This document shows positions 51,965-62,435 of a DNA stretch of 64,000 bases, piece by piece. The position numbers and the translations under genes are program-made. Source of the DNA: Archangium violaceum Cb vi76 (GTDB taxonomy: Bacteria; Myxococcota; Myxococcia; Myxococcales; Myxococcaceae); assembly GCF_000733295.1 (NCBI RefSeq), contig NZ_JPMI01000080.1:5-64004 (forward strand). The letters run 5' to 3'. Positions within the stretch are counted from its first letter, which is position 1, and each line of letters begins with the position of its first letter. Under the pieces are notes generated by a model, which was not told where the DNA came from, did not search any database, and saw only the letters and a program-made list of their open reading frames with translations.

Positions 51965-52441
51965 CTACCGGGCCGAGCCGGACCGGCGGCGGCGGGGAAC
52001 GAGCTCGGGCTCGGGCGGAGGGGTGAGGGTGGGGGAGACGGTGCTGGTAGGGGCACTGGCGGCTGGAGGCTGCTCCTGACGCTCCAGCAGCTCCACGACG
52101 TGCTCGAGCTGCGAGCCGAGGGCCTCGACCTGGTCCCCCATGCGGCGCAGTTGATCCCGCAGGGAGTCCACCTCGGAGGAGGTGGGCACACGCAGCGAAT
52201 GCAGCGTCTTCTCCATGAGTGAAGTGCGGTGGATCTGCAGGGTGAAGCCGCGGCGCATGAGCCCGCCGCTGACGCGCAGGAAGGTGGGGCTCTCGGCGAG
52301 GCGGGCGGCCACCTGGGTGAGACCCCGCTCGGCCTTGGTGAAGACCTTGCCCGAGCGGGTTTCCGGGCTGGTGAGCTGCCCGACCTTCTTGAGGGCGCGG
52401 GCGAGCAGGCCAGGGGCGGGGCGGGAATCGGGGGCGGTCAT
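51965..52441 (-). CDS. Small PhaE/phasin-like coiled-coil protein upstream of phaC
   Basis: The 158-residue protein has a basic N-terminal part with a helical stretch (KAERGLTQVAARLAESPTFL) and a heptad-like coiled coil at about 90-125 (SLRDQLRRMGDQVEALGSQL). It ends in a proline-rich basic tail, PRRRRSGSAR. Coiled coils of this type occur in PhaE, phasins and PhaF-like granule proteins. Its place directly before phaC suggests a granule coat or synthase partner. It is much shorter than typical PhaE (about 360 residues), so identity is uncertain. ATG at 52441 is the most plausible start. Confidence 0.7.
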   Translation of the reverse strand: MTAPDSRPAPGLLARALKKVGQLTSPETRSGKVFTKAERGLTQVAARLAESPTFLRVSGGLMRRGFTLQIHRTSLMEKTLHSLRVPTSSEVDSLRDQLRRMGDQVEALGSQLEHVVELLERQEQPPAASAPTSTVSPTLTPPPEPELVPRRRRSGSAR

Positions 52442-52467
52442 GCCGCCCAGTCTACCTCGGGCGCGGC

Positions 52468-53274
52468 TCAGCGGACGATGGGGACCGTCACCGGCGCCTT
52501 GTCGTCGATCTCCACCTCCACCTTGCCCACCCGCCACAGCACCTCGCTGAAGTCCACCTGTACCCGGTGTCCCCGGGCCGTCTCGATGAGGGCCTGGCCC
52601 TTCTTGGGCAGGAACTCGCCCACCTCGTACTCCAGGGCGGTGAAGGTGACGCGGTCCCTGCCCAAGGGCCCGGAGACCTCGCCCGGCCCGTCGAACACGA
52701 GCGTGGTGCCCCCGAAGAGGGGGGCGCCCTCGCGCACGCCCAACCGCCCGTCCACACGGTAGGTGTTGCCGGGCCGGCCCGGCAGCGCGCCCGCGGCCGT
52801 GGTCCAGAAGCGCGTCTCGTCGCCGCAGGTGCCGTAGCCCACCGTGGCCTGGAGCACCTTGCCGTCCACCGTCAGCCCGTTGAGGTCGGCGGTGAGGTCC
52901 ATCCGGTCCTCGCCACCGTGGTAGACGAAGGCGCTCTGTCCCGACACGGTGTGTCCGTTCACCGAGCAGCCGCCCTCCGCGAAGGAGAGCACCACCGCGT
53001 CCGTGGACTCGTCCCGGGCCTCGGCGGAGGCGGTGACACAGGACACCTTGGCGTGGATGCCATCGGCGGCCTGGCCCACGAAGGTGCGCCGCGGCTCGCC
53101 GCAGGTGTAGACGGGGAGGAGTCCGAGCAACTCGAGCGCGAGGCGGGCCTGGTTGGCCGCGTGGATGGCGAGGTCCACCCGCGTCTTCGCGTCGTCGATC
53201 TCCTCCTGGGTAGGCGGCTCCCGGCCGCAGGCGGTGGCGAGGACGACGAGGGCGAGGCAGGCGCGGATTCTCAT
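52468..53274 (-). CDS. Hypothetical lipoprotein
   Basis: The 268-residue protein has a short signal peptide with lipobox LATAC (Cys16) and the mature part begins GREPPTQEEIDDAK. A helical segment is followed by a beta-rich domain with six cysteines or so (VYTCGEPRR, KVSCVTAS, GGCSVNGH, GYGTCGDE), suggesting disulfides and a periplasmic or surface location. It ends VTVPIVR. The family is not recognised. It lies 26 bases upstream of the coiled-coil gene on the same strand, so it may be read with the polyhydroxyalkanoate genes, though no functional link is evident. Confidence 0.78.
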   Translation of the reverse strand: MRIRACLALVVLATACGREPPTQEEIDDAKTRVDLAIHAANQARLALELLGLLPVYTCGEPRRTFVGQAADGIHAKVSCVTASAEARDESTDAVVLSFAEGGCSVNGHTVSGQSAFVYHGGEDRMDLTADLNGLTVDGKVLQATVGYGTCGDETRFWTTAAGALPGRPGNTYRVDGRLGVREGAPLFGGTTLVFDGPGEVSGPLGRDRVTFTALEYEVGEFLPKKGQALIETARGHRVQVDFSEVLWRVGKVEVEIDDKAPVTVPIVR

Positions 53275-53358
53275 GGGGGGGCATTCTCCTCCGCGGGGGG
53301 CATCTTCGCGCAAGCCCCGCTGTACCCGCGGGCCCTGGAGGCGGCATGCTCCCCGTCC

Positions 53359-54171
53359 ATGGCCCGACCCGAGATCACGCTGTACCAGTTCCCCATCTCG
53401 CACTACTGCGAGAAGACCCGTTGGAACCTCGACGCGAAGGGGATTCCCTACGTCATCGAGAACCTGATTCCCGGCCCGCATCGCTTCGTGACGAAGCGTC
53501 TGACGAAGGGGGGCCGGGGCACGGTTCCCGTGCTGGTGGACAGGGGGGCGGTGGTGACGGACTCCACGGACATCGCTCTGCACCTGGAGCGGGCCCACGC
53601 GTCGGCGCCGGCGCTGATTCCGGCCGGGGGGCCCGAGCGCGAGCGGGTGCTCGAGCTGGAGACGTACTTCGACGAGATGGCAGGCAAGCACGTGCGCCGC
53701 TGGGTGTACGCGACGCTCTTCGCCAGTGGAGCGGATATCAAGCCGCTGATGTTCGGCGCGTTCCCGTTGCCGCTGCGGCTGGTGGGCACGGTGCTGTTGC
53801 CCGTCATCAAGACGGCCATCCGGCGCCAGTACGCGCTGACGCCTGATAAGGTGGAGGAGTCGCGGGTGAAGCTGCTGGAGGGGCTGGACAGGCTGGAGCG
53901 TGAGACCCAGGGAGACCCGTCGCGCTACCTGGTGGGCGAGTCACTGTCGATCGCGGACATCACCGCGGCGTCGCTCTTCAGCCCGCTGGTGGCGGCCGAG
54001 GGCTCGCCGTACGCGGTGCGGCCGGCGGAGGAGGTGCCGAAGGCGATCGCCGAGCTGCGAGCGTCGGTGGTGGCGAGGCCCGCGGGCCAGTGGCTGCTGC
54101 GGCGCTACCAGGAGGACAGGAATCGCGTGGCGCGGGGCTTCGGCGCGAGTGCCACGGCGGCGAACGGCTGA
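53359..54171 (+). CDS. Glutathione S-transferase family protein
   Basis: The 270-residue protein has an N-terminal thioredoxin-like GST domain with YQFPISHYCEKTRWNL, VPVLVDRG and DSTDIALHLE, the last being the glutathione-contact SD motif. The C-terminal helical domain carries YLVGESLSIADITAASL, the usual folding-nucleus block with the conserved aspartate. The cysteine in HYCEKTR is placed as in beta- and omega-like classes, which use Cys rather than Tyr or Ser. It probably conjugates or reduces electrophiles. It is divergent from the lipoprotein gene with 84 bases between starts. Confidence 0.9.
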   Translation: MARPEITLYQFPISHYCEKTRWNLDAKGIPYVIENLIPGPHRFVTKRLTKGGRGTVPVLVDRGAVVTDSTDIALHLERAHASAPALIPAGGPERERVLELETYFDEMAGKHVRRWVYATLFASGADIKPLMFGAFPLPLRLVGTVLLPVIKTAIRRQYALTPDKVEESRVKLLEGLDRLERETQGDPSRYLVGESLSIADITAASLFSPLVAAEGSPYAVRPAEEVPKAIAELRASVVARPAGQWLLRRYQEDRNRVARGFGASATAANG

Positions 54172-54285
54172 GGCCATCCGCGCCGCTGAGGGCACGGGCG
54201 GTCGCATGGGATGGTGGGAGTCACGTCTTCTGGTGCACCACGTCGGGATTGTGTTCCGCGGACTCGCGGTGGAGCGAGCAGTCCA

Positions 54286-55143
54286 TCAATCGTGCCGCGG
54301 ACATCCTGGTTGAGGCCATCGACTGAACGTGAATGCCTGATGCACCCCCATCTTGTCGTCCCAGTCGAACAACAGCGCGAGCAACTCCGCCGTACATGCA
54401 CCGGACACCCTCTCGAAAGAGACCGGGTCGAGTGTGGCGAGGCCTTCGCGCTGAAAGGTGGGGTCGGCCAACACCTGCCGGTGCTTCAGGTCACGCTCGG
54501 AGGAAATCGCTCGGGACATCTGTCTGAGAATGGCCTCGATGCAGTCGTCCCGGCTTGCCCGCGCCATGCGCTCCGCTGCTTTCTCCAGGCGCACTTGCAC
54601 CGATGCTTCTTTCTCGGGGCTCCATGCGTCCAGAGCCCAGCCGCAGGCAGCCGCCATCAGTTCTTCCAGGGTATGAGTCGCCCCCAGTTTCTTGAAGAGA
54701 TAGCGCGCGCCCTGGAGCGGCTCCCAGAAGCGCAACACCGCCTGTAGGCGCTGCGCCATCCGCTCCGCGCTCATCGGGTGCAGGTAGGTCGTCGCGAAGA
54801 ACAGCGAGCCCCAGGCCGTCTCGCGGACGTGTGTTTCGTAATCATTCCTCATGGGAAATGGATTCAGTCCTTCACCCGACGAGGTTTCGGACAAATGGCC
54901 CATGAGATTCGACACCATGTACAGCCGCCAGGCCGGGCGCTCGCGCTGGATATCCACCACCTCGTGCGCAAGCACCACCTCACCCGGGGGAACCTCCAAC
55001 AGGTGTTGTGGCTCCGGGAACGTGCCGTCCTTGCGGTGCTGCTCGCTGCACCGTAGCCCCTCCCTCCTTGTCTTCTGCTGGACCGAGCGGAAGGTGCCGT
55101 GCAGGAAGGATGGCAGTCGCAGTGAAGACGTCTGACCGGGCAT
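54286..55143 (-). CDS. Unrecognised protein of lower third-position GC
   Basis: This frame encodes 285 residues that I do not recognise. The C-terminal two thirds are helical and charged, with FWEPLQGARYLFKKLGATHT, EELMAAACGWALDAWSPEKE and ERDLKHRQVLADPTFQ. No signal peptide or membrane segment is seen. Codons use A or T in third position more often than the neighbours, as in the Imm52 genes at 26.3-27.8 kb, suggesting recent acquisition. The ATG at 55143 has AGGA eight bases upstream. It could be an orphan immunity protein or cargo-type accessory protein, but nothing proves it. The region between 54172 and 54285 holds nothing recognisable. Confidence 0.55.
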   Translation of the reverse strand: MPGQTSSLRLPSFLHGTFRSVQQKTRREGLRCSEQHRKDGTFPEPQHLLEVPPGEVVLAHEVVDIQRERPAWRLYMVSNLMGHLSETSSGEGLNPFPMRNDYETHVRETAWGSLFFATTYLHPMSAERMAQRLQAVLRFWEPLQGARYLFKKLGATHTLEELMAAACGWALDAWSPEKEASVQVRLEKAAERMARASRDDCIEAILRQMSRAISSERDLKHRQVLADPTFQREGLATLDPVSFERVSGACTAELLALLFDWDDKMGVHQAFTFSRWPQPGCPRHD

Positions 55144-55230
55144 CACTCACATCCTAAGCCAGCGGAAGTAGGTTCTTTCAGGGGTGTTCTTGCATGAAAG
55201 CGCGGGGCGCCTTCCGGTCGCGCGGCGTTC

Positions 55231-55257
55231 CAACTGGTCCAACAGTCGGACCAGTTG
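55231..55257. promoter_or_regulatory. Inverted repeat in intergenic region
   Basis: CAACTGGTCC (55231-55240) and GGACCAGTTG (55248-55257) are perfect 10-bp arms around a seven-base loop. It lies between the end of the methyltransferase gene (55310) and the start of the gene at 55143, both on the minus strand. No T-tract follows on that strand, so an operator is as likely as a terminator. Confidence 0.4.
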
Positions 55258-55309
55258 CTCCCCATCGCGGCCGGAACCTCTCCCCCTGACAGGACTTCCT
55301 CCTCCTGGC

Positions 55310-56134
55310 TTAGAACTCGTAGCGCAGGTGCCGGACCAGGTTCCGATAGAACGGTAGCCGGCCCAGGGCCCCGGCCATCGTCCTGGAGAACCAGTTCCTG
55401 GTCAGCCGGCTGACCAGGTCCGGCATGGTCAGGAACGGGATGTCCTCGACGAGGTGGAGCTTCGGGACCTGCTTCTCGAGGTCATGCGGATCGTTGACTC
55501 CCCAGACGAGCTCGACTTTCGCGCCACGCACTGTCGCGAGGCGGGAAGTCATGCGCACCATCGCCCCGTTGTAGCCGTCGAAGGCGATCTGCCCGCGCGG
55601 GAACTGCTCGGTGATCCTCCGGAACAGCGCCGTCCCGTCCTTCTCGTGCAGGTACATCATCAGGCCCTCGGCGATGACGAACACCGGCGTGTCTCCTGGG
55701 ATGGTGTCGAGCCAGGAGAGTTCGGTCACCGAAGAGCCAATCCGGCGATAGCCGTTACGCTCCGGGTAGAGCTGCTCGCGCAGGGCGATGACATCGGGAA
55801 AGTCGACGTCGAACCAGCGGACCTTCGGCCCCGGGTTGATTCGATACACGCGGGTATCGAGCCCGCAGCCGAGGTGCAGGACCGTCGACTCGGGGTTGGC
55901 GGCGAGGAACGCTCGCGTCCACTGGTCGAAATGCCGGGCCCGTATCGGTAGCGAGATCTCGCCCCCTTTCGGCAGCTTCAACTCCTTGAAGTCGTAGTCG
56001 ATTCGGGCGACGGCGTCCGCGGCGAACCGGTCGCCGAGGATGGGATGTTCGACCGCGGCGTCCAGGGCCTTGCCGTACAGCGTAGCAAGGTACGTCTCCT
56101 TCTCCTTGGTCAGACGAACCTTTTTCGCTTCCAT
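55310..56134 (-). CDS. Class I SAM-dependent methyltransferase (leucine carboxyl methyltransferase family)
   Basis: The 274-residue protein belongs to the LCM/PPM1-like methyltransferase family (PF04072). The SAM-binding region reads VLHLGCGLDTRVYR near residue 84, followed by WFDVDFPDVI and FVIAEGLMMYL, all family hallmarks. Bacterial members often methylate carboxyl or hydroxyl groups of secondary metabolites. The ATG at 56134 is chosen over an upstream ATG because the family begins near MEAKKVRL. It is 68 bases downstream of an FAD monooxygenase gene, so the two may modify one small molecule. Confidence 0.9.
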   Translation of the reverse strand: MEAKKVRLTKEKETYLATLYGKALDAAVEHPILGDRFAADAVARIDYDFKELKLPKGGEISLPIRARHFDQWTRAFLAANPESTVLHLGCGLDTRVYRINPGPKVRWFDVDFPDVIALREQLYPERNGYRRIGSSVTELSWLDTIPGDTPVFVIAEGLMMYLHEKDGTALFRRITEQFPRGQIAFDGYNGAMVRMTSRLATVRGAKVELVWGVNDPHDLEKQVPKLHLVEDIPFLTMPDLVSRLTRNWFSRTMAGALGRLPFYRNLVRHLRYEF

Positions 56135-56202
56135 GGCTCGAGGAGTGAAACAACCCCTCTCTCCCCGGTCAAGCAACCCGGCTTTTCATGGAGCATGACT
56201 GT

Positions 56203-57396
56203 TCACGCTCGTGATTGGTCCCACTCCAGGCGGTACGAGTACATCTTCGACTGGCCGGAGGCACCGAGCCGCAGGAAGAAGGGCAGCATCCGATCCCGGA
56301 ACCACTCCGAGAGCGCGCTATTCACGGCCTTGCCGCTTCCATTCCGGCGCGCGGCGCGGAAGATGGCATCCACCCGGGGACGACGGGCCTTCTCGAAGGC
56401 GGCGAAGGCCTTGGCCGGAGCGTCGATGTCTCGCAGGCATTGGGCCAGCACCAGCGCATCCTCCATGGCGAGGGCCGCGCCCTGTCCCGCACTCGGGGAC
56501 ATCGCATGCGCGGCATCTCCCAGCAGGCAGACCCGGCCCGAGTGCCACCGTGGCATCGCGTGCAGATCGTAGATGGGCCAGGGTCCCAGAAGCCGCGGCG
56601 TGGCACGAATCACGTCGCCGACCCACGGCGGATCCTCCCGATGCAGCTCCAGGAGCCGCTCGCGCTCCCGGGTGGGATCTGGACTCTTTCGGATTGTCTC
56701 CAGGTCCGAGCTCCCGGGTGCACCGTTGTGGAACCACCAGATCTCCCCCGACGGCGTGACGAAGGCGCCGAAGAATGCCCGTCGCCCGAAGAGCATGAGG
56801 TTGATGCCCGGCGGCACGGGCACCTGGACGCCCTGGGCGAAGCCTCCGTAATCAAGAAGCCCCGTGAAGCTCGGGGCCGGGGCGTCCGGGAGGAGCAGTG
56901 AGCGCACCCGGGAGCGCAGTCCATCGCAGCCGATGAGGATGTCCGCCGATGACTCGGAGCCATCCTCGAAGCGGGCAATGACGTGGCTCGGGTGGGACTC
57001 GTCCACCGCCACGAGCCGCTGGCCCCACCGGATCTCCACGCCCTGCCGAACGGCCTCCTCCGCGAGGATCGCGTTCAACTGCCCACGCCGGATCATCGTC
57101 AGGGGTCTGCCGAACGCGCTCGCGTCCCCGCTGCGATCGATGACTCCGAGGGAATCCCCCTTCCGGTTGATGAACTGGAACGCTTCACACGGCGTCCCCG
57201 CCGCGGCCACGGCGCCGGCCACTCCCAGTGGCTCCAGGGCATTCATCCCGTTCGGGGCAACGCCCAGGAAGGCGCCTTCTCCCGCCGCGGCCGTCGGACG
57301 GGCCTCGGCGATGGAGACCTCCATCCCCAGCCGTTTGAGCCACATTCCCAGGACGGGTCCCGCGATGCCTCCCCCCACGATCAGCACTTTGCGCAT
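56203..57396 (-). CDS. FAD-dependent aromatic-type monooxygenase
   Basis: The 397-residue protein is a class A flavoprotein monooxygenase. It has the FAD dinucleotide motif VLIVGGGIAGPVLGMWL at residues 4-20, the DG-type motif ADILIGCDGLRSRVR near 150, and the GD motif LLGDAAHAMSPSAGQG near 288. Such enzymes hydroxylate phenols, tetracycline-like polyketides and related compounds with NAD(P)H and oxygen. The LysR regulator encoded divergently 84 bases away probably controls it through the dyad at 57453-57467. The methyltransferase gene follows on the same strand. Confidence 0.92.
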   Translation of the reverse strand: MRKVLIVGGGIAGPVLGMWLKRLGMEVSIAEARPTAAAGEGAFLGVAPNGMNALEPLGVAGAVAAAGTPCEAFQFINRKGDSLGVIDRSGDASAFGRPLTMIRRGQLNAILAEEAVRQGVEIRWGQRLVAVDESHPSHVIARFEDGSESSADILIGCDGLRSRVRSLLLPDAPAPSFTGLLDYGGFAQGVQVPVPPGINLMLFGRRAFFGAFVTPSGEIWWFHNGAPGSSDLETIRKSPDPTRERERLLELHREDPPWVGDVIRATPRLLGPWPIYDLHAMPRWHSGRVCLLGDAAHAMSPSAGQGAALAMEDALVLAQCLRDIDAPAKAFAAFEKARRPRVDAIFRAARRNGSGKAVNSALSEWFRDRMLPFFLRLGASGQSKMYSYRLEWDQSRA

Positions 57397-57452
57397 GTCT
57401 CTTGGCCTCCGCTCAGTGCTTCATATGCCGGAGGCCCGATTCACTTGCAGTG

Positions 57453-57467
57453 ATGATTCGTGATCAT
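57453..57467. promoter_or_regulatory. LysR-type box (T-N11-A dyad) in divergent promoter
   Basis: ATGATTCGTGATCAT is an inverted repeat (ATGAT-N5-ATCAT) that contains the T-N11-A spacing typical of LysR-family sites. It lies 13 bases upstream of the LysR gene start, so binding could repress that gene and activate the divergent monooxygenase gene. Confidence 0.55.
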
Positions 57468-58426
57468 ATCGTACACCCGCATGAACCTATCCTCTCTCGA
57501 CCTGAACCTGCTCCTCGTGCTGCACACGGTGCTCGAGGAGAAGAGCGTGGCGAAGGCCGCGGCGTCGCTGCACGTGACGTCCTCGGCTGTGAGCAATGCG
57601 CTCGGACGGCTGCGCGGGTTGCTGGGAGATCCCCTGCTGGTCCGCCATGGGCGCGGCCTGGTGCCCACACGCAAGGCCATCGAGCTGGCTCCGCGCCTTC
57701 GCGCCGCGCTCGGGGAATTGCAGGGGGCTCTGGAAGGATCCGCCGCCCCCTTCGTGCCCGCCCAGACGGACCGGATGTTCACGCTGGCGTGCTCGGACAA
57801 TGACCAGATCGCGAGGGTCCCCCGGATCGCCGCCGCCTTCTCGGCGCGGATGCCTCGCGCGACGCTGCGAATCGTCAGCATCGACCAGCTCGAGGCCACG
57901 GACGGGCTCGCCAGCGGACAGGTGGACGCGGTCATTGCTCCGCTCGAGGCCGCCGGGCCGGGACTGCACGCGGTGGAGCTGTATCGAGACGAAGCGGTGA
58001 TGGTGGTCCGCCGGGATCACCCCAAGGTGGGCAAGCGGCTGTCGAAGCAGTCCTTCAATGAGCTCGGGCACGTGGACATCTGGCTCTCCATCGAAGGGCC
58101 AGGGTTGGGGCACCGCTTCATCGAGGGGTTCTTCCAGCGGCACGGCCTGCGGCGATCCGTCTCGCTGATCGTGCCTGGCTTCGCCGCCGCGGCGATGGCC
58201 GCCGCGACCACCGACCTGATCGCGGGCCTGCCGCGCCTCGTGGCGGAGGCGCTCGCCCAACACCTGCCCCTGCGGATTGTCGAGCTGCCCGTGGCCCCAC
58301 CGCCTTTCCAGATGCACCTGCTCTGGCACGAGCGCACCCATGCCGATGAGGGCGCGCGCTTCTTCCGGGAGCTCGTCCTCGGAGCCATGCGCACCAGCCC
58401 TTCAAGCCGAGGCGAGCAGGGCGGTC

Positions 58427-59574
<1,148 letters not shown>

Positions 59575-59578
<4 letters not shown>

Positions 59579-60018
59579 TTGCGCCGCTCCGCTTCCGCCG
59601 ACAGCCGCGCGTCCACCGACCACGGCCCCGCTCCGACGAGCAGCAGGAAGATGGAGCCGAGCAGCATGGAGAAGTCCGTCCTGGACTCGTGCGCCATGCT
59701 CCAGAAGCCGCGGCTCAGCAGGATGGGCACCTTCGTGCTGGCGATGGCCACCAGCATGTCGATGATCAGCGGCACCGCCGCCAGCCGCGTCAACAAGCCG
59801 AGCAGCAGCAGCGTGCCCCCGATGATCTCCACCACCCCGACGAAGGGCGCCAGCACCTCGGGCGCCGGCAGGCCGATCTTCGTGAAACGGCCCACTCCCA
59901 ATTCCCCCGGGTAGAGGAACTTCTGGATGCCTTCGGACAGGAAGACAGCCCCCACCATCACCCGGATGAGCAACGTCGCGGGCGGAGCCTCGCTGGACAG
60001 CAGTCGATCGAAGCGCAT
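59575..60018 (-). CDS. DoxX family membrane protein
   Basis: The 147-residue protein has four membrane segments and the DoxX family features LLIRVMVGAVFLSEGIQKFL, then GVVEIIGGTLLLLGLLTR. DoxX relatives form part of thiosulfate:quinone oxidoreductases or redox complexes with thiol homeostasis roles; many are uncharacterised. It is translationally coupled to chrA, so it may support sulfur or oxyanion metabolism there. The divergent M13 peptidase gene starts 234 bases away across a region with no gene. Confidence 0.87.
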
Positions 60019-60252
60019 TGCGTCACACCCTCCCTGTCGACCGCTCTTCGCACGGATCGTGTGCGCTGTCGCGGCTCGTTCTCGTCACGACGCCCTGTGT
60101 CGAAAGCGTTGCACCAGGGGCGGGTGGACGCCTCACGCGCGGCTCGGGCAGCATGCGCACCCGAAGGGGGGCAACCGGGCAGCCATGGGAATTCCCAGCC
60201 GCTCCCGGGGTTACCTGCCTTCGTCTCACCCGACACAGCACAGCGAGAACGC

Positions 60253-62328
60253 ATGAACAGCAAGAAGCCCCTCCGCCTTTCCTGGGCTCCCACGCTCGGG
60301 GCCTGCCTCCTCCTGGGATGCACGGCCACCTCGCGCAACACCCAGCCGGAAGCGGCCGTCCAGGCCTCCAAGCCCCAGGCCCTCGGCGTCGACACCAAGA
60401 ACTTCGACTCCAGTGTTCGTCCGCAGGATGACTTCTTCCGCTACGTCAACGGCACGTGGCTGAAGACGGCGGTAATGCCCGCCGACAAGGCCCGCTACGG
60501 CTCTTTCATCGAGCTGCGCGACAAGAGCGAGGCCGCCCTGCGCGTCATCATCGAGGAGGCCGCCGCCGCCCAGGGCAAGAAGCCCGGGACGGATCCGCAG
60601 AAGGTCGGTGACCTGTACCAGAGCTTCATGGACACCGATCGCATCGAGGCGCTCGGCATCCAGCCGGTGCGCGGGGACCTCGAGCGCATCGCCGCGCTCC
60701 AGGACAAGCAGGGGCTGGCCGAGCTGTTCGCCGCCTTCGCGCACATGGGCGTGCAGACGCCGATCTCCGTGTTCGTGGGCCAGGACGCGAAGCAGACCAC
60801 GCGCTACATCACCTATGCCAACCAGAGTGGCCTGGGCCTGCCGGATCGCGACTACTACTTCAAGCAGGAGCCGCGCTTCGCCGAGACGCGCGCCGCGTAC
60901 CTCACGTACATCGAGACGCTCCTGGGTCTGGCGGGGGAGAAGGATCCGGCCGGCGCGGCCAAGGCCATCCTGGCGCTCGAGACGTCGCTCGCGGAGAAGC
61001 ACTGGGATCGCGTGCGCAACCGTGATCGCGAGGCCACCTACAACCTCAAGAGCGTGGCCGAGCTGGAGCAGCTCACCCCTGGCTTCTCCTGGTCGCGCTA
61101 TCTCGAGGCCCTGGGAGCGGTGAAGACGCCGGGTGTCATCATCCGCCAGCCGGACTACTTCCAGGCCATGGCCGCGGTGCTCGCCCAGACGCCGCTGCCC
61201 ACGCTCAAGCAGTACCTCACCTTCAAGCTGCTCGATGACATGGCGCCCCTGCTCAGCTCCCAGTTCGAGCAGGCCGAGTTCGTCTTCCGCGGCAAGACGC
61301 TCCAGGGCCTCCAGGAGAACCGCCCCCGCTGGAAGCGCGGCGTGGAGACGGTGGACGGCGCGCTGGGCGAGGTGCTCGGCAAGCTCTACGTGGAGCGCCA
61401 CTTCACCCCCGCGAGCAAGGCCCGCATGCAGGAGCTGGTGAAGAACCTGCGGGTCGCCTTCGAGCAGGGAATCGAGCAGCTCGAGTGGATGAGCCCGGAC
61501 ACGAAGACCCAGGCCAAGGCCAAGCTGACCAGGTTCAACGTGAAGATCGGCTACCCGGAGAAGTGGCGGGACTACTCCGCGCTCTCCGTCAGCAAGGATG
61601 ACCTGGTGGGCAACGTGAAGCGCGCCACCGGCTTCGAGGTCCGCCGCAACCTCGACAAGCTGGGCAAGCCCATCGACCGGCTCGAGTGGGGCATGACGCC
61701 GCAGACGGTGAATGCCTACTACAGCTCGACGATGAACGAGATCGTCTTCCCGGCCGCCATCCTCCAGCCTCCCTTCTTCAATCCCGAGGCGGATGACGCC
61801 GTGAACTACGGCGCCATCGGCGGCGTCATCGGCCATGAGATCAGCCACGGCTTCGACGACCAGGGCAGCCGCTCCGACGGTGACGGCAACCTGCGCGACT
61901 GGTGGACCGCGCAGGACAAGGCCGCCTTCCAGCAGCGCACCGGCATGCTGGCGGACCAGTACTCCGCCTTCACCCCGCTGCAGGGGATGAACCTCAACGG
62001 CAAGCTGACGCTGGGCGAGAACATCGGCGACCTGAGCGGCCTCACCGTGGCCTTCAAGGCCTACAAGCTGTCGCTGGGCGGCCAGGAGGCTCCGGCCATC
62101 GAGGGCTTCACCGGGGACCAGCGCTTCTTCCTCGGCTGGGGCCAGGTGTGGCGCACGCTGCACCGCGACGATGCCCTGCGGCAGCTCATCCTCACGGATA
62201 CGCACTCGCCCGGCGAGTACCGGGTGAACGGCGTGGTGCGCAACATGCCCGAGTTCTACTCCGCCTTCGGTGTGAAGGAGGGGGACGGCGCGTACCTGCC
62301 TCCCGAGAAGCGCGTGAAGGTCTGGTAG
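60253..62328 (+). CDS. M13 family metallopeptidase lipoprotein (neprilysin/PepO type)
   Basis: The 691-residue protein is a zinc endopeptidase of the neprilysin family. A signal peptide ends in lipobox LLLGC (Cys22 or so). The N-terminal M13 domain has FFRYVNGTWLKT, and the catalytic domain carries zinc motif HEISH at 528-532 (in VIGHEISHGFDDQG) and the third ligand Glu589 in ENIGDLSG. The NAYYSSTMNEIVFPAAIL block fits substrate-binding NAYY. The lipid anchor places it on a membrane facing the periplasm or outside. Likely role is peptide degradation during predation or signalling. A peptidase gene of another family follows. Confidence 0.95.
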   Translation: MNSKKPLRLSWAPTLGACLLLGCTATSRNTQPEAAVQASKPQALGVDTKNFDSSVRPQDDFFRYVNGTWLKTAVMPADKARYGSFIELRDKSEAALRVIIEEAAAAQGKKPGTDPQKVGDLYQSFMDTDRIEALGIQPVRGDLERIAALQDKQGLAELFAAFAHMGVQTPISVFVGQDAKQTTRYITYANQSGLGLPDRDYYFKQEPRFAETRAAYLTYIETLLGLAGEKDPAGAAKAILALETSLAEKHWDRVRNRDREATYNLKSVAELEQLTPGFSWSRYLEALGAVKTPGVIIRQPDYFQAMAAVLAQTPLPTLKQYLTFKLLDDMAPLLSSQFEQAEFVFRGKTLQGLQENRPRWKRGVETVDGALGEVLGKLYVERHFTPASKARMQELVKNLRVAFEQGIEQLEWMSPDTKTQAKAKLTRFNVKIGYPEKWRDYSALSVSKDDLVGNVKRATGFEVRRNLDKLGKPIDRLEWGMTPQTVNAYYSSTMNEIVFPAAILQPPFFNPEADDAVNYGAIGGVIGHEISHGFDDQGSRSDGDGNLRDWWTAQDKAAFQQRTGMLADQYSAFTPLQGMNLNGKLTLGENIGDLSGLTVAFKAYKLSLGGQEAPAIEGFTGDQRFFLGWGQVWRTLHRDDALRQLILTDTHSPGEYRVNGVVRNMPEFYSAFGVKEGDGAYLPPEKRVKVW

Positions 62329-62435
62329 TTTTTCAGTGACGGCGTGCCCCCGGGGGCGCTTCCGACGCGGCGAGTCATGTCACTCCGTGTCCGTTTCGGA
62401 AATACGCCCCCGGGCTGATAGGTTCGCGCGCCACC

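Noticed and set aside
62346-62357. Terminator after the M13 peptidase gene
   Set aside because: A 12-bp G/C palindrome is present, but the T-run lies before it, not after it, so it does not fit a plus-strand intrinsic terminator.
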